Positions 22,495-35,554 of a stretch of DNA of 64,000 bases are shown here, one piece after another. Position 1 is the first letter of the stretch, and each line of letters begins with the position of its first letter. Origin of the DNA: Panopea generosa (lineage: Eukaryota; Mollusca; Bivalvia; Adapedonta; Hiatellidae); assembly GCA_029582155.1 (NCBI GenBank), contig CM055903.1:44407769-44471768 (forward strand), in the 5' to 3' direction. The notes beneath the pieces were generated by a model, which was not told the origin of the DNA, ran no database searches, and saw nothing but the letters and a program-made list of their open reading frames with translations. The translations under genes were made by a program, and so were the position numbers.

Positions 22495-23269
22495 TTTTGT
22501 CCTAAATTATATCCTTGCTATAGCATGTTATTACTATTTATAACTACAGGTTGTTAAAACATGGGCACTCCTGTGGCATGGTATTGGTATGCAGCAGTTC
22601 GTTTTGGTATATCATGTTTTTACACAGTAAACTTCAAAGTAAGTAACAAACATGTCTATTTGTTCAAAGGGGGCAGTGTCCTTTAGGATAAGGGGGGACT
22701 GTATTAACCTCTCTGTCTTTTGTTCCTTACACTTTCTCTTATCTAATGTTTATTTCTCTCTATACTTGCTCTGTTGTGGTTGAAGCTGACACACATTTAG
22801 CCTTTCAGTGAAATCTGAGATCAATTCCAAAATAAATAGATTTTTTAGCTTGACTATTTGAAGAATAACGAGGGCAATTGTACTCGTCCGGGGGTCACAC
22901 CTTAGTTAAAGTTTTGTAAGACTTTATCCCGATAGCCATTGCATTGAAACGAGACTTCCAAGTCGTCGAACCTATTGCAATACTAGTGACGAAGTTGGAT
23001 AACTATTTCTTTAATAGAATAATTTAAAAGTTTATATCTCGGCAGCCACATTGCGCATGCGCATTGTATTGAAACTTCATACAAAGTTTTGCAGTTTTAA
23101 GACCTACTCATGAGATGGCTCTTGTTTACTTGGAATAGTCGTAGATCTTAATTTTGTGACAAATGACTCGAAGCCGTCTTGCTCTTGTTTTCTATTAAAT
23201 CTCTCAGCAGACACTTGAAATTAAATTGTCGTCAAACACTTTGACAGGAGCTTTGTTGCTGAGATGCCC
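22495..23269. other. Intergenic, no gene seen
   Basis: No feature can be supported. Confidence 0.35.
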
Positions 23270-24560
23270 ATTGCAGATGTCGATAATATCTTAACCTCAT
23301 CTGAGGATGAAACTCTTAAGGCTTCCCCTAAAAAGTTCTGGTCTTACATTAATTGCCTTAGAAATGAACATAATAACATGTATCCTGATGACTGATCCCA
23401 CTTTCGTGTGTAAGGTGTAAGGTTCTAGAACATCTCCTTGATAACGATATAATGATGCACAGACAAACGATATATTTGTTGACTCACAGCATGGTTTCAA
23501 GCAAATGTTCTTGTGAAACCAGTTAGTTAACTTCATTCATGACATAGCACTAAATCTGGACAGAGGTTACAATAAGAAGCACAAACAGACAGACGTTATC
23601 AAAGTACCAAAGCACCCCACAAGCGTCTACTATACAAACTAGACCACTGCCGTGTACAAGGTACAACTAACTGTTGGATTATCTCATGGTAATCAGACTG
23701 GGTACAAGAAGTAGTACTTCACGGAATGCTCTCCGACCAAGCTCCAGTAACATCCGAGGTTCACCAAGGCTCCTGCCTACGTCCAATTCTCATCTTATTG
23801 TTCATTAACGACCTACCGAACGCTACATCATCAAATGTTAGACTTTTTGCAGATGACTCTCTACAAATATATATATTCTCTTCAGGACTGCATTGAACCA
23901 GACTAACTTACAGAAACTGAGTACATGGTAGAAACAGTGACTCATGAATTTCAATGTATCCAAAAGTTTACTCAGTGAGAACATCAACCGGCAAAAAAGC
24001 AAATCATTTACCATTACACTTTACATGGACAGACGCTTGACAAGGTGAAAGCAACAAAGTATGTAGAGGTTACAATTACTGAAACTGAAACTTAGACTGG
24101 ACGCCACATATTACATACCAAACTTTAATTTGACCTCACTCCCACACTCGGGGGTGGGGTGTGTATACATGAAATTGAAATGGTGCAAAGACCATGGACA
24201 TGTAGGAGTTGGCATATCACGTCATTTTGAGGACATGCTTGACGATTTGCGACGATCAACCCTTGAGTAAAGACGTACCAATACAAGATTGACACTTTTT
24301 TTACAAAATGCATATTAAACTGGTTGACAATGACAGAGACCGACATCTTATGACTAACTACTCATCTAAATACTCTCAAAGAATATCTCGCCTACAACAT
24401 GATCAACTGACTGCCTCAACTGCCCTTTTTTTCCTCAGGAGTCATACCACTGTGGAATGCTCTTCCAGAGTCTACATTTGCGATTGCTACAGTACATTCT
24501 GTTAAAATTACATCTTGTCAAAGTATCCATCGGGCTGTTGGATACACTTCATACATATTC
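23270..24560 (+). pseudogene. Non-LTR retrotransposon (LINE) reverse transcriptase, decayed
   Basis: Blocks in order, in shifting frames: KKFWSYINCLRNEH (~23325), DSQHGFKQM (~23475), KAPHKRLLYKLDHCRVQGTT (~23610), LSDQAPVTSEVHQGS then LRPILILLFINDLPNATSS (~23730-23830), the active-site block VRLFADDSL (~23838), and a C-terminal HDQLTAST...ECSSRV stretch (~24400-24475). This is the palm and thumb order of CR1/Jockey-like reverse transcriptases. Stops and frameshifts exclude function. Confidence 0.75.
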
Positions 24561-24779
24561 TCACCTATTTAGCACACACATCTCTATATCACTCTACCTT
24601 GAGCTTTACAATGATGCAAAGAGTTTGAAACTGAAGTTCATGTAGAATTAGCCGGTTAAACATTGTAGCCATTACATTCATGTTTTCTAAAGCTGTTGCT
24701 ATATAACGGTATTCAATATCAATATGGAATTTGGCAACTGCATAGAGGAAATGCATATAAATGCACAAACACATATTCT

Positions 24780-24895
24780 CATACACGTATATACATAAAT
24801 ATACATATACAAATACGAATACGCATACAAACATACATACATACATACATACATACATACATACATACATACATACACATTAATATATATAAACA
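24780..24895. repeat. ACAT/CATA microsatellite region
   Basis: Purest from 24830 to 24876 as (acat)n. It is flanked by imperfect acat/acgt repeats. Long open frames here on both strands are translations of the repeat. Confidence 0.95.
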
Positions 24896-25316
24896 AACAC
24901 ACATGAGTTTTTAGTTTATATATGTAAGACATATGCTATAGTCAGATTGAGCATGATATTTCATATCAAATTCGATACATAAAATGTAGTTTTAACTCGG
25001 TATGCGATCTCGTCCCAGAAAACGTACGTAGATAAACACGTCCGACTGATAACCAGATGTCTATCCTATGACATGATAGTGAGGTGTTTGTTAAAAGAAG
25101 GCACTCTCATGCAGACTATGCAAAGTAGTTTGTTTTGTTGGTATTGTAAACCAAAGAGTTACACGTGCAGTTTTTAAAACACTGCCTCACATAAAGTCTT
25201 ACATAAAGTTCACAAAACACAAAACACCAAGTGAGGAAGTCTATGTGTTCAACACATAAAATGGTATAGTTCGATCTGATATCACTATGTCAATCGCAAA
25301 TGTCATGTGCAGGAAA

Positions 25317-25913
25317 TCAAGTGTGGGATTTTGCGTCAAACTTACCGAGGTCAGCCAAGCTGTTAACGATGGAGTCGGAATCATGGTTGTCTTTGCCGTC
25401 ATATGTCCAAACCTGAGAAATGCACCTGTCCTTCAGTAGCACCCGAGCTCTGTGGAATAATTGGATTCGATGGAACGTTAAATCCTCATTTACAAATACT
25501 CGCTTTAAACGATCTTTATTTTTAAGGTGAGATCTGTTTTTGTAGAATCGTTCTCGAGCCTTGGTCGGCCAGAAAAAGAGGAACCGGCGCGATGGGAACG
25601 ATAGTTGTCCGGTGTCGTAATTAATGTTGGCGTTGCCAGCTGCACTAATCTCCAAGACGATCTGGTCAGTGTTTTCTCCATTAGTCTCGGGGATACCAAC
25701 GACTTGCAAGCAATTCCTTCTACTGTATTGTTCTGCTTCATCAGACGCTAACTCAAGTTTTTCAACTTTGTGTCGCAAACGCTCTACTTCATCACAAAGT
25801 TTAGAGTTTTCTTTCTCAAGAAAGGTAATCTTCTTGTTGATAGAAAGTGTAACACCATCGACGACTGATTTTACGAGCATTTCTATCTGATATTTTAGAA
25901 CATCTTGAACCAT
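25317..25913 (-). pseudogene. LINE ORF1-like coiled-coil protein, frameshifted
   Basis: 198-codon frame beginning MVQDVLKYQIEMLVKSVVDG. A coiled coil (FLEKENSKLCDEVERLRHKV) is followed by EQYSRRNCLQVVGIPE and GENTDQIVLEI, the conserved signature of ORF1 proteins of non-LTR elements. Then comes a disturbed segment: the expected SHR block (RSHRAGSS) is in another frame near 25570. Then RERFYKNRSHLKNKDRLKRV, FVNEDLTFHRIQLFHRARVL and VWTYDGK, again typical. Two compensating shifts or a small rearrangement therefore lie around 25560-25620. Oriented opposite to the RT remnant upstream. Confidence 0.7.
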
Positions 25914-26941
25914 GTTGGAGATTCGTGTAAAGTCATTATTAGCAAGGTGAACATGTGTGGTAACATTTACATCATTGATATCTGAAATTTTTGAAATATC
26001 AGACTCACTGGCCTGTTTAGTTTTTCTTTTCAGAATTGATATCCATATCTGGAAAAGGAGACGATAGTTCCCTTTTGTTTGTTGAGTATAGCTCAGATTT
26101 TAACGAAGTAGAATTCATCGTGGATAGGACAATATGAATCGAACTATAGTCTGCTATATAAAACACTTCTATAATTATAACTGTGAAGTTGAGTAACACG
26201 TGCTACTGCGGGTTTTCAAGTCTGCCAACTATGGGTGTCGATGTGTATACTCTTTTTATTATTCTTTTGTTCAATTTAAAGTCAGATATAACTCACATTT
26301 TTTATATAATTAAAACATTCCATCACAATATTCGTCAGCATGTATTAAAAAACATCTAGAACAAATATTTAGTATTAAACCCCTATAAGACACTTAAAAT
26401 ATTCATTTTCTATAACACAGCTGCTCCAAGAGAAAATACGCCTACGCCATCTTGATCACGAGATAAAATATTTAAAAATATTCACTGTTTTCATTTAAAA
26501 ATTACATTACCCAATAACATTATATTGTATTATTTTTTCAGAATGAGTGGATACAGACCAGATATCAATGAAGATAACATCAGGGAGGTTTTGTCTTCCA
26601 GAAATAATCTACCGCAATGTGTACTCCTGACAACTTTAATCATGTTTAAACTAAAATAATGTATAAGAAATTGACCCTTCGGTTACATTTTGTGTCGAAT
26701 TAATAAAGCTTTAGGCCAGTAATAAATACTGCAAAACGATTGTTAAAAAAGTTCATTTCAGAGAAGACATTTGTTTCTGATATACATGTATTTCTTGATA
26801 AAAATGTCCTTAATTACTAGGGATTTAAATGAATCCATCTGATTTATGACAAATACTAGTTCTGAAAATTTTGATATCTTCTAATATCTTCATTGACAAC
26901 CACAATGCTCACTTGAGACAGCTATAAAACTAATGCGGGCA
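25914..26941. other. Intergenic, no gene seen
   Basis: The first ~120 bp may be an N-terminal extension of the ORF1 remnant; the rest shows nothing. Confidence 0.35.
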
Positions 26942-27095
26942 GTTTTGTGTAGTGGATAGGTTTTTGGCTGCTCACAACAGGTCACAGGTTTGATCCAGAC
27001 TCGCCCCTATGATCCTAAAAAACGTTACCCAGTACTGGCTCTATTGAAAATATAACTTGAGAGTAATTCCCAAAACTCTGAAGTAAGTCACAATC
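26942..27095 (+). mobile_element. tRNA-derived SINE (family 3), diverged
   Basis: tRNA-like ttgtgtagtggataggtttt, B box tcacaggtttgatccag, then acccagtactggctctattg and aaaactctgaagtaagtc. Confidence 0.45.
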
Positions 27096-28984
27096 AAGCT
27101 GACATAAATTACTGGTGATACAAATGGAAGAACTAAAAGTGGAAAACGGCTTTGTTAAACATCCTTACAGAAAAGTAAAGTCTGTGTCCATTGAATTTAT
27201 TCATAATTTGTATAAATGTTTCACTTTTGAAGGGATTTCAGGTTTGTTCAATTGAAGGGGCTGGGTACGGTAACGGGACTTTTACATGCTTATGCTATGG
27301 GAAGACAGGAATAGAAATCTTTTTTTTTGTTTCTCTTTTTTTAAACATCTTAAGATATGGAGCATTGTTAAGTCATAACAATGGAGACAGAACTGTTGAT
27401 GGAGATTTAATATCTATAAATGGCAAGCAGTGGTTAAAAAAAACAATTTATTATTATGAAATTTCAAAAATCTTTATCTCAAGAACTGATGAGCTAAATT
27501 TGCTCATGAAATAAGGTTTCATATTAATTCAAATAAAGATACTAGGGCCGATTAAGGAGAATGATTTAACACATGAACGCTCAAGAGCGGAAAACAGTAA
27601 ATTTTCTTTTTCAAGTCTATTTTAGAAGTTATTTAACCATTTTAAAGATATGTAGCTTAAGGAAATAGTGGAAGTAAGACTCCAAGTTCACTCTTCATAT
27701 ACAAAACAACAACAACAAATTAACTTACAGATTAAAAAGATCCATCAGCAAATGAATATGCAAAATGAACATAGACCCTTGATACCTGCAGAACTGCAGA
27801 GTTTAGCAAATTCTATTGTATTATTCAAATTGTCGCTTTCTACAACATGCATGAGCCACAGTGATCACTCATATGGCTCCCTTGAACCACACAGAGGCTG
27901 GTAATTTAACCACCATAGTGATCATGACAAAAATTATAAAATGAACAGGACACCCTTTCTGAGGATTTCTACCCCTCTGCAGAGATCGACAGTGATTCTA
28001 GTCTTAGCTGGAACCACACAGGCTGTAAAATTTGTCAAACTTGAATTTGTTCATACTTTACAACAATTACATAAAGGGTGTGTCACCACCTGTAAACCCT
28101 GTGTTGGGGCCGCTACATTATACTTGTCAACTCGAGGGCATTGTGTGTTTTGCCAAAATTTACCATAGAGAACAATGTTTATGGTCTGATGTAAATAAGG
28201 TCTGGTGTATTGTTCAGTTGAGACTGCGTCATTTAAAGGTTTGTTTAAGTTGGCTCCCTGGGGTCAATTAAGGGCCGCCACATGGATCACTGTTTTACAT
28301 AGTTATATAGGGGAAATGTTGTAGACGTGATAGCATTTTTCATTGAATCTATACCAAACTTGCACAGCAGTTCTATAACCACAAGATCTCGAACAAGTTC
28401 TTGAGCCAGTGTCATTCGACCATAACTGTACGCGCTACAGGGCTTAGAAGCATATTTTAAGCAAAACTTTTAAAAAAAAACATTTTCTCTGAACCTTTGA
28501 TATTTTACATGTACCATAACATGAATGTCCGCTAAAAGTTTTGTTGAGATCGGGTCCCTGGTGTAAAATTTGGGGCCGCAACAGGGGTCACTGTTTTACA
28601 TAAGTTTTATATAGGGAAATTGATGTAGATGCAATAACACCACCATATTTCATTGAATCTTAACCAAACTTGCACAGCAGTTATGTAACTAAAAGGTCAC
28701 GGACAGGTTCTTGAACCAGCGTGATTCGACCACAAATGCCCCTTCTCAGGGCTTATACGCACATTTTAAGCGAAACTTTAAAAAACTTTAGATATTGCAT
28801 GTGTAGCATTGCATGGTGGTCTGCCAAAAGATTTGTCGAAGAGGAACTTCCAAAAACATTTCCTCTGAAATGTTCATCTGTCCATTTGTTGTCATTAGAG
28901 CGATTCAGACCCTTTTGAGCTTCTTGTTGTATGTTTTACATAGGCTCAGTTTATTTAAAAATTGGAAAAAGACAAATAAAATCA
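27096..28984. repeat. Interspersed repeat region with two ~200-bp related units
   Basis: tgttttacatagttatatag at 28292 and tgttttacataagttttata at 28592 begin parallel stretches, both with ccaaacttgcacagcagtt, a glutamate-like ttcttga.ccag, attcgacca and cagggctta. A less similar unit lies at 28020-28200. Open frames up to 107 codons show no family and are not called. Confidence 0.55.
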
Positions 28985-29142
28985 GGTGAATGAGTAGAAC
29001 AACCTTACTTCTGCAAGCAACTTGCCAACTTTCTCATATAATTATTTTTGACCAAGTGAGACACGAACCCAAGACAACATAGGTGTTAAGTAAGTGGTCA
29101 TTAGGCGACAGTGTCTTAGGCCACTCGGTACCAGACGACCCT
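28985..29142 (-). mobile_element. tRNA-derived SINE (family 2)
   Basis: On the minus strand: A-box region tggtaccgagtggcctaaga, B box ttgggttcgtgtctcac, then gagaaagttggcaagttgct, the order in the copy at 59829. Confidence 0.6.
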
Positions 29143-29409
29143 TATATCTATGGTGTACGGTCAGGGTCAAAAGCACCGGTAAAAGTGACGGTCCTTTTTG
29201 AAATTTTCGCATTCACCCCTCAATATGTCCAATAGGAGACGTAGTATTGAAAGTGTCATAAAAACAGAACAAACACAATATATAAATAATTTAAAACGTA
29301 ATAATAATAAAATTTAAAATACAATATAAAATGACAAATAAGACATCGCACTGTAACGGACAGTAGCAAAACTCCCGCTGCGAGCTAAGTTTACATTTTA
29401 TCCTTCTGG

Positions 29410-29600
29410 GAGATTATTTTACAGTTAATCTTAAACTCAAAACAGCCACTGAGTTTATTTAACATATGATCTTAACCTCAAAACAGCCACTGAGTTTATT
29501 TAACAGTTGATCTTAACCTAAAAACAGGCAATGAGTTTATTTAACAGTTGATCTTACATCAAAACCGCCACTGGGAGATTAATTTACGGCTGACATTAAC
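29410..29600 (-). repeat. 41-bp tandem repeat behind gene A with repeated AATAAA
   Basis: About 4.5 copies of a 41-bp unit (acagttgatcttaacc, then aaaacagccactgagtttat) at 29421, 29462, 29503 and 29544. On the minus strand three units give AATAAA (29454-29459, 29495-29500, 29536-29541), about 310-400 bases past the gene A stop. No closer AATAAA is seen, so these are candidate poly(A) signals. Confidence 0.7.
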
Positions 29601-29850
29601 CCTGCTCTTCCGCCGTCGTCGCTCAATTAAACGTAGCTTTGGAGTGCGCTGCTACAAATCAAAGCGTTTTTTCTTCTGCTGGGGTACATGTTTGAAATTT
29701 TTGAATGTGTTCTTCTGCTGCTTGGGGTGCGTGTCAATGAATATCCCAGAACTCCCATCCGTGAAAATATAGTATTTCATACTTACATAAAAGAAGTCTT
29801 AACAATCTTAACATCTCATAACAATATAACAAAAATAGCATTCAATTAAT

Positions 29851-30329
29851 TCAAGGAATTTGTGAACTGTGAGAAACGCGCGATCCTGGTCTTAACCCAC
29901 CTTGCGCATGCGTAGAAGATCGGTCATTGTCCAAAGGGGGAGTAACAACTACTTGCACCTCCTGCGCAGTTACTTCCCTGTGTATATTATTTTTGTCATT
30001 CTCCAACTTTTTGCTACTGTTTCCATTGGAGTAAATAAACACACGTAACGTAAATAGAGCAAAACAAAACAGATGCACGACGGGAACACCAATAAATACT
30101 GCTAAAACAGACAATAACGTGGCATTTCCGGCCTTGTTCCAGTCCAGGGGATCATATATGACGCCACCGCCAGCCACGTGATATATAATAGAAAATACGA
30201 CATAAACTATGGCATAAATCATCGGCTGGTAAAAGTGGAGAAGCTGTACTGGCTTGGAACAGAACAGAAGGTTTAGCACCGTGTACACAGAGTTTAGGAG
30301 GTGTTTGTTTACACTCGGATGGGAGAAAT
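29851..30329 (-). CDS. Rolling stone-like gene A, exon 4
   Basis: Acceptor ttcttccag, then DFSHPSVNKHLLNSVYTVLN. Contains the HFYQP motif, the last two membrane segments (FSIIYHVAGG; GVPVVHLFCFALFTLRVFIY) and a polar tail of about 50 residues with NDRSSTHAQGG. TGA stop at 29851-29853. Confidence 0.87.
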
Positions 30330-33300
30330 CTGGAAGAAAAATAACATTTTAGTTAGTTAGACTTATTTTATATTACATCTGTTGTCAAAATACGTGTTTA
30401 CAAATAGATCTAGTGGATTTACACAAATAGGTTATAAAATGGTAAAAGTGTTTTACATATCATCTACATACCATATTTGAACCGCTTTTTAAAAACAAGT
30501 TACATAAATCTTCGCTGGTATTATGCCATTCAATTCAATGAAGTGTACGTGGTCTAGTGTTATCTAGAGCACTGAACTCTAGATCGGATCCTCCGCCACG
30601 GCTATGTGTCGCATCCTTGAGTTAGACAGTTTATATGCATAGTACCGTTTAAAAAAAATAGTACATGACTACTTTGCCCTTATCGATATACACTTGTATA
30701 CATGCAATGGCGTAGCTTCCTATAAATGCACGTGCCTACATTTTTTTTCTCTGAGAAATCGAAAAAATAAATATGCCATAAAAGCGATAAAATCTGACCC
30801 CTATACTACTTCATTTCTCCCTTTATTGAAGTGAACGAACCTTAAAACCTTATATTTATATGGTAACAAAACAGTGAATTCAAGGTTAATATTAAGGATA
30901 ACCAGGCCCCTAAAAGTATGAGAAATATACGTCAAAACACACCTGCGGCAGTCCAGCTGGATTTCTTTTCGAAGTATGCCCCCGATCCCCCTACATCTGT
31001 GCCGTTTTCGGCCAAGCTACGCCCCTGACATGCGGAACTGTTCGACCGTGTATACAAAATTCTTACCTGCGTCCAGAAGGATGTAGTACAACAGAGTGAT
31101 TAGAACGGATGCTGTGTTGGACACCGTGAACCATACCCACAGAAACTTGATGTACCATGGCGTATCACTGCAAGTTCCTATAATAAAAATGTGTTTAATC
31201 ATGAAATGGCATGGTGTAGAGTGGGTGACAAAATATGTCCAAAACAGATATCTCTGGCTGCTGTCCTGGAAAGACTTACAAGCCCATTACATGCGATGTA
31301 ACTGCAAAGTCTATTACAATACTCTGAAATGTGATTATCTCTTCTAGGACAGTGGTTGTGATTTGCTGGATCACTGCAAGTCCCGCACGCGACAGTATCC
31401 GTGTTTAGACAAACCAAATTACCAGACCGTCCAAAAGCGAAAACAAACTTAAATAAATGAATGAAAATGTTTATGTTTTACATGAATATATATGCATATA
31501 TGTTTGTTTTGTTTAAAACATGTAAGGGTAAGGGTTATGGGATTATAGATGTATATATATATGGTGGACAAGATTACCAACTCTTCACTGGGCCACTAGT
31601 CCACTGATCAAATTTAAACCTGGGATCGTAAACATTACAAATGGTTTTAGTTTCAGGAACCGAAAACAAAATACAATTCCTTTAACCGTTTTTCTGTGTC
31701 TTATCGCCTGAACAAATCAAATATTCATCTAAGGCCGGAAGCCAAAACTTTTGCATCATTTTTTTATTAAGTTAAACTTTAGTTTATGATAATAATAATA
31801 ATAATAATACTGTCTTTGTTTATAAAGGGTAAATTCATTAAGTTTTATATATCAATACTTTGTTAAAATGTTTAAACACACGCTATATTAATAGCATGTC
31901 AAATTCCCTTTTTATCAAATAGAGTTTTGATAAGTACTTTATCGCTATGAATTAGATTCAATAGTTTATTAACGTCTCATCATATGTACTATTAAACAAT
32001 ACAGTTAATACAATAATTACAACATATATGCCAATCTACATAAGAATTATAAGAGACGAACATAGACAAGCAACATGGGATGAATGGATTAGCAGTAGGT
32101 TTTCACACACTATAAACAAATATTTTGTGAACAGCTAAGAAATTAAACAAACATTATTTATATAAGAAATAAATGTAACGTTTGTCTATTTCTATAATCT
32201 ATTAAAAATAACCATTATTATACCAAAATGGGTTTGACGATTTATTCAATGGTCTGCTATATGCACGCTAAATATGTTCGCTAATATTTGGCACCCCGCA
32301 CAAATCATCTCAGTTTATTCTATTAAACCCCAAGTGTGTCTACTGTCTAGAAGTTAGATGGTTATTAATCATTTTGCTTGAATTCTGCATGCTTTAATCC
32401 AAAGTGACTTTCCCTGCTTAGAACTTGGAGGATTTCCTTTCTGCCATACGTGAAACCATCCCCTACCTGAGTGGGTAAAACTTTGACCTTAAGCTGTTTT
32501 ATTTAATGCTAAAATGAGAATCTACTGTTTGTTATTATTTTAGCATTGTATAACAGAACAAATGGTTTAAATGTTAAACTTTAATCTCCCGTACTTAAGT
32601 GTACGTCAATATAAAAAAGTATGCAATTAATAATCTTGTAAAACCATATACTTGCCGTGTCAAAAATAGTGTCATTCACACCGCAGACGAACGGTTGAAC
32701 ACATTTCTCTTTTTTAATATCAAGCACTTTATGTTTGAAATCATTTGGTTATTTTAATATATATGTTGGGGAAGTATCAAACTACTTTCTGTGATATTGT
32801 TATTGATTATGTTCACATTGAAATAACAGCAGGTTCAACAAAGATTTAGCCGCACCAATATCAAATTCGTGTCAGCGCCCCCGATTTTAATCATTAGTTT
32901 GCAACAATTCAAAGACCATAGTTCTGTTGTTTCTGTTCCAACATAACCGGCTCAAGAAATCGTTCGAGCTTTTTAATGGATAAAAAACAAGTTTGGCATT
33001 ATTTGAATAAACACTAAAGATACTACAGTATAAGTACAAAAGTAACGGACCGATGACCGATGAGTAACCACAAAATAAAACGCACGGGTCTCAGTAGAGC
33101 TAAAACGTGTTTAAAATAATGACTGGTTGATCGGACCGATCGATTAATCGAGATAGATCCATCGATCAAGATCAAGATTGATCCAACGATCGACCGATTG
33201 ATTGACAATGTTCAGGGTATCGTATGTGATATTGGTTTGTGACTTTAAGTAGAAACGTATGTGTTTAAATAAAAAAAGAAGAAGATTATTGACTCCGGAT

Positions 33301-35554
33301 TATATATCAGATAGCAGATCATTTTGATTCAAATATATTAAATGTCGTTCAAAGAATAATTGTAAGAAACTAACTACTTATTGTTTCTACTTTACATACC
33401 ATCCCTGATATCTGTTCTCTTCCAGTACACAAACACGGTGACGAGACATTCCAACAGGACGGTGGCCGTCTGTACGACGTATGACCAGTTGGTCAGATAT
33501 ATGATCCATGTATCGCCTTGTGAGTAGTTGTAGTACGTATGATCAAGTATGAACATCGTCACGTAGAACACAAGCCAAAATATAGTCCATACCAGGTACA
33601 CAGTCGGACCAAAAAACTGAAATATTTTTGTAAGTAGCGTTTTATTTACACAGTTGTTAAATAATTATCTGTTTTAAACTTATTTATTTTACATTAATTG
33701 TATACTTAGGAACAGCACGCTCGGAATCTTCCTGTGTAGTACTTAGCATATGCAAATAACGTGTCTTGCTCGAGGACACCACACATAGCCGTGGCGGAGG
33801 ATCTTGTCATAGACTGAAGCAGTGACTTTGTGGTAGAACAGTGACCGTTTCTTGTTTGAGAGTTGTGTGTTCGAATTCTGGCTTAGCGATTTTGTGTTCC
33901 ATTATATTTAGGTCCTCGCTTCATACTCAACTAGAGAAAAGTTGAAGAACTGTCTTGAGCTGGTGTTATTATGGTGTGATTGAGTTAGTATAACGATATA
34001 GGTCTGAAGTCGGACACTTCTGTAGGGCAATCCCACTGGACAATCTTTGGTGGTAATTTAAAATTAACAGATACTCATTTTGTTTCCTGAAAATATTTAT
34101 TTATATTATTTCGTAGTTTTATTTAACATTGATAAACCTCATTGAATTTTATCTCACTTTGAGTCAATAAACGCGCGATTCTATTTAAGAAAATCATACA
34201 TTGATTTTACAAACATAATAAGCACCGCCTTTACGAATTCCTGCTGTTGTTTTCTCGTGCTTAGATTGACCACGGCGAACTCAAGAAAAACTAATTAAGG
34301 ATGAAGCCGCAAATCAGGGCACACAATGTTAAGTTTTCATAAATATAACGAATAACAACTGAATATGAATAAATTTACAATTTGGTTTATAGATCTACTC
34401 ATTTATTTTAGCTCGATTGCGAAAAAAAAAAGATTTACATGTACATGAAAATTTCAGAAAATAAGCACAATAAATTTGTTTATTGGATTGGAGATATAAA
34501 TTGAAATGAAATTTACAAACTCGTGTTGAGGAAATAAATAGCAATAAATTTAGGTAACCGATTAGAATTTGCTAGTTGTATAGGTTTAACACGTCATTGT
34601 TGAATTTACAATGTTGTGTAGGTCATGCCGCCCCTCGTTATATACACATTACAACAACGAGCGACACATTGGACTAATCATAAATTACTGCTTAAGTGGC
34701 ACGGGTAATAAAACAATAAAAGGACAGCAATATCGCTATTCCGCTAGCAACATTGCATCAATAAAGCGGAGAAGAATTAGATGCAATGTATTTCTTTTTT
34801 AAATGGTCGATTTCGTCTTTTTCGTGCTACACGCCACTTTTTTAAGTGTAAATATCTCATTATATGGGAGTGATAATATATCAGAAGATGAAAAAAAAAT
34901 GTTTTTTCATTCAACAATATACATACATGTACTTTTATTCAAGACACTAGACGTTTTGATAAACAATATTAAGTTTTAGTATTTACCTCACAGTGGAGCC
35001 CCTCATTTAAGGTCAGTATATGATGCGTGTATTTAAACAAATGTCCCCACTTTCTTCCTATATGAATATGTTTTATTGGCATTTTGATTGCTTTTATGTA
35101 AATAGTGTGTTGTTGTGTAGGGTCGGTTTTGATGTTGGAAAACTTGTGACCGAACCCTTTTGATATTCCATGTATATAAAAAAAGCAATAAAATATGTTT
35201 AAGTAAGTTAAGTGAGTAGATATTGGCGTTAATTACTGATTGGGCAGACGGAAGTTGGTTCTTCTTTCGTCTTACTTTATTCAACTGCAGACTTGTCCGA
35301 ACTCTAACCTTAATTACACGCAGTATTGAAAGTTATATAACTTGTATACCAAAACACGGAAAGCCGAGTTAACAAACACATTTCTGTCTACTCTGTTCTC
35401 TGATGGACACATTTTGATTTCAAATGATATTGAAATTTACTTTACTTACCTGAGCATTAACAAATAACGTCGGTCTCTCGTGGTGGAATCCGAACTTTTT
35501 CAGTCGAAATTCTTCCCGCAGATCGGAAAAGCGCCCTCTATACGATTCTTCCAT
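29851..35554 (-). CDS. Rolling stone-like multi-pass membrane protein (gene A, 4 exons)
   Basis: Exons, in transcript order, 35450-35554, 33400-33616, 31067-31177 and 29851-30329, join in phases 0, 1, 1 to 303 residues. The protein starts MEESYRGRFSDLREEFRLKK, enters the membrane as FFGPTVYLVW, and has about six hydrophobic segments. Hallmarks of the rolling stone family are the N-terminal basic FGFHHERP stretch, YLTNWSYV, the W-rich third segment, DFSHPSVNKHLLNSVYTVLN and HFYQPMIYAIVYVVFSIIYH. The founding Drosophila member is linked to myoblast fusion; the role here is unknown. The cytoplasmic tail is short and ends HSSQIP. Every intron has GT/AG ends. The neighbour 7.7 kb upstream on the same strand is a paralogue. 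Confidence 0.88.
30548..30650 (+). mobile_element. SINE fragment (family 4) in gene A intron 3
   Basis: gtggtctagtgttatctaga, B-box region ggatcctccgccacggctat, gtgtcgcatccttgagttag, as in the copy at 51338. Confidence 0.5.
31067..31177 (-). CDS. Rolling stone-like gene A, exon 3
   Basis: Acceptor attatag, 111 bases, donor GCAG|gtaaga. Reads GTCSDTPWYIKFLWVWFTVS and on to YYILLDA, one long membrane segment. The equivalent exon of gene B is also exactly 111 bases. Confidence 0.85.
33118..33210. repeat. GATC/ATCGAT-rich imperfect palindrome in gene A intron 2
   Basis: Dense alternation of gatcgga, ccgatcgattaatcgag, ccatcgatcaagatcaag and ccaacgatcgaccgattg. It may fold on itself. Confidence 0.5.
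33400..33616 (-). CDS. Rolling stone-like gene A, exon 2
   Basis: Acceptor atttcag, then FFGPTVYLVWTIFW; ends in RTDIRDG plus one base before gtatgt. Codes residues 36-107 with two membrane segments, one after VYLVW and one from WIIYLTNW to VFVYW. Confidence 0.85.
33718..33815 (-). mobile_element. SINE fragment (family 4) in gene A intron 1
   Basis: Reverse of the family 4 body: cgtgtcttgctcgaggacac, cacacatagccgtggcggag, gatc. A second tRNA-like block (gtgtgttcgaattctgg, ~33866) follows. Confidence 0.5.
35450..35554 (-). CDS. Rolling stone-like gene A, exon 1
   Basis: 35 codons from ATG (35552-35554) to LFVNAQ, then donor CAG|gtaagt. Phase 0. Basic cytoplasmic N-terminus with FGFHHERPTLF. 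Upstream is an A-rich leader with a TATA-like tatata about 20-25 bases away. Confidence 0.85.

Noticed and set aside
24589..24932. Open frames of 72-93 codons over the ACAT region
   Set aside because: They translate a microsatellite (YVCMYVCM-type protein) on both strands.
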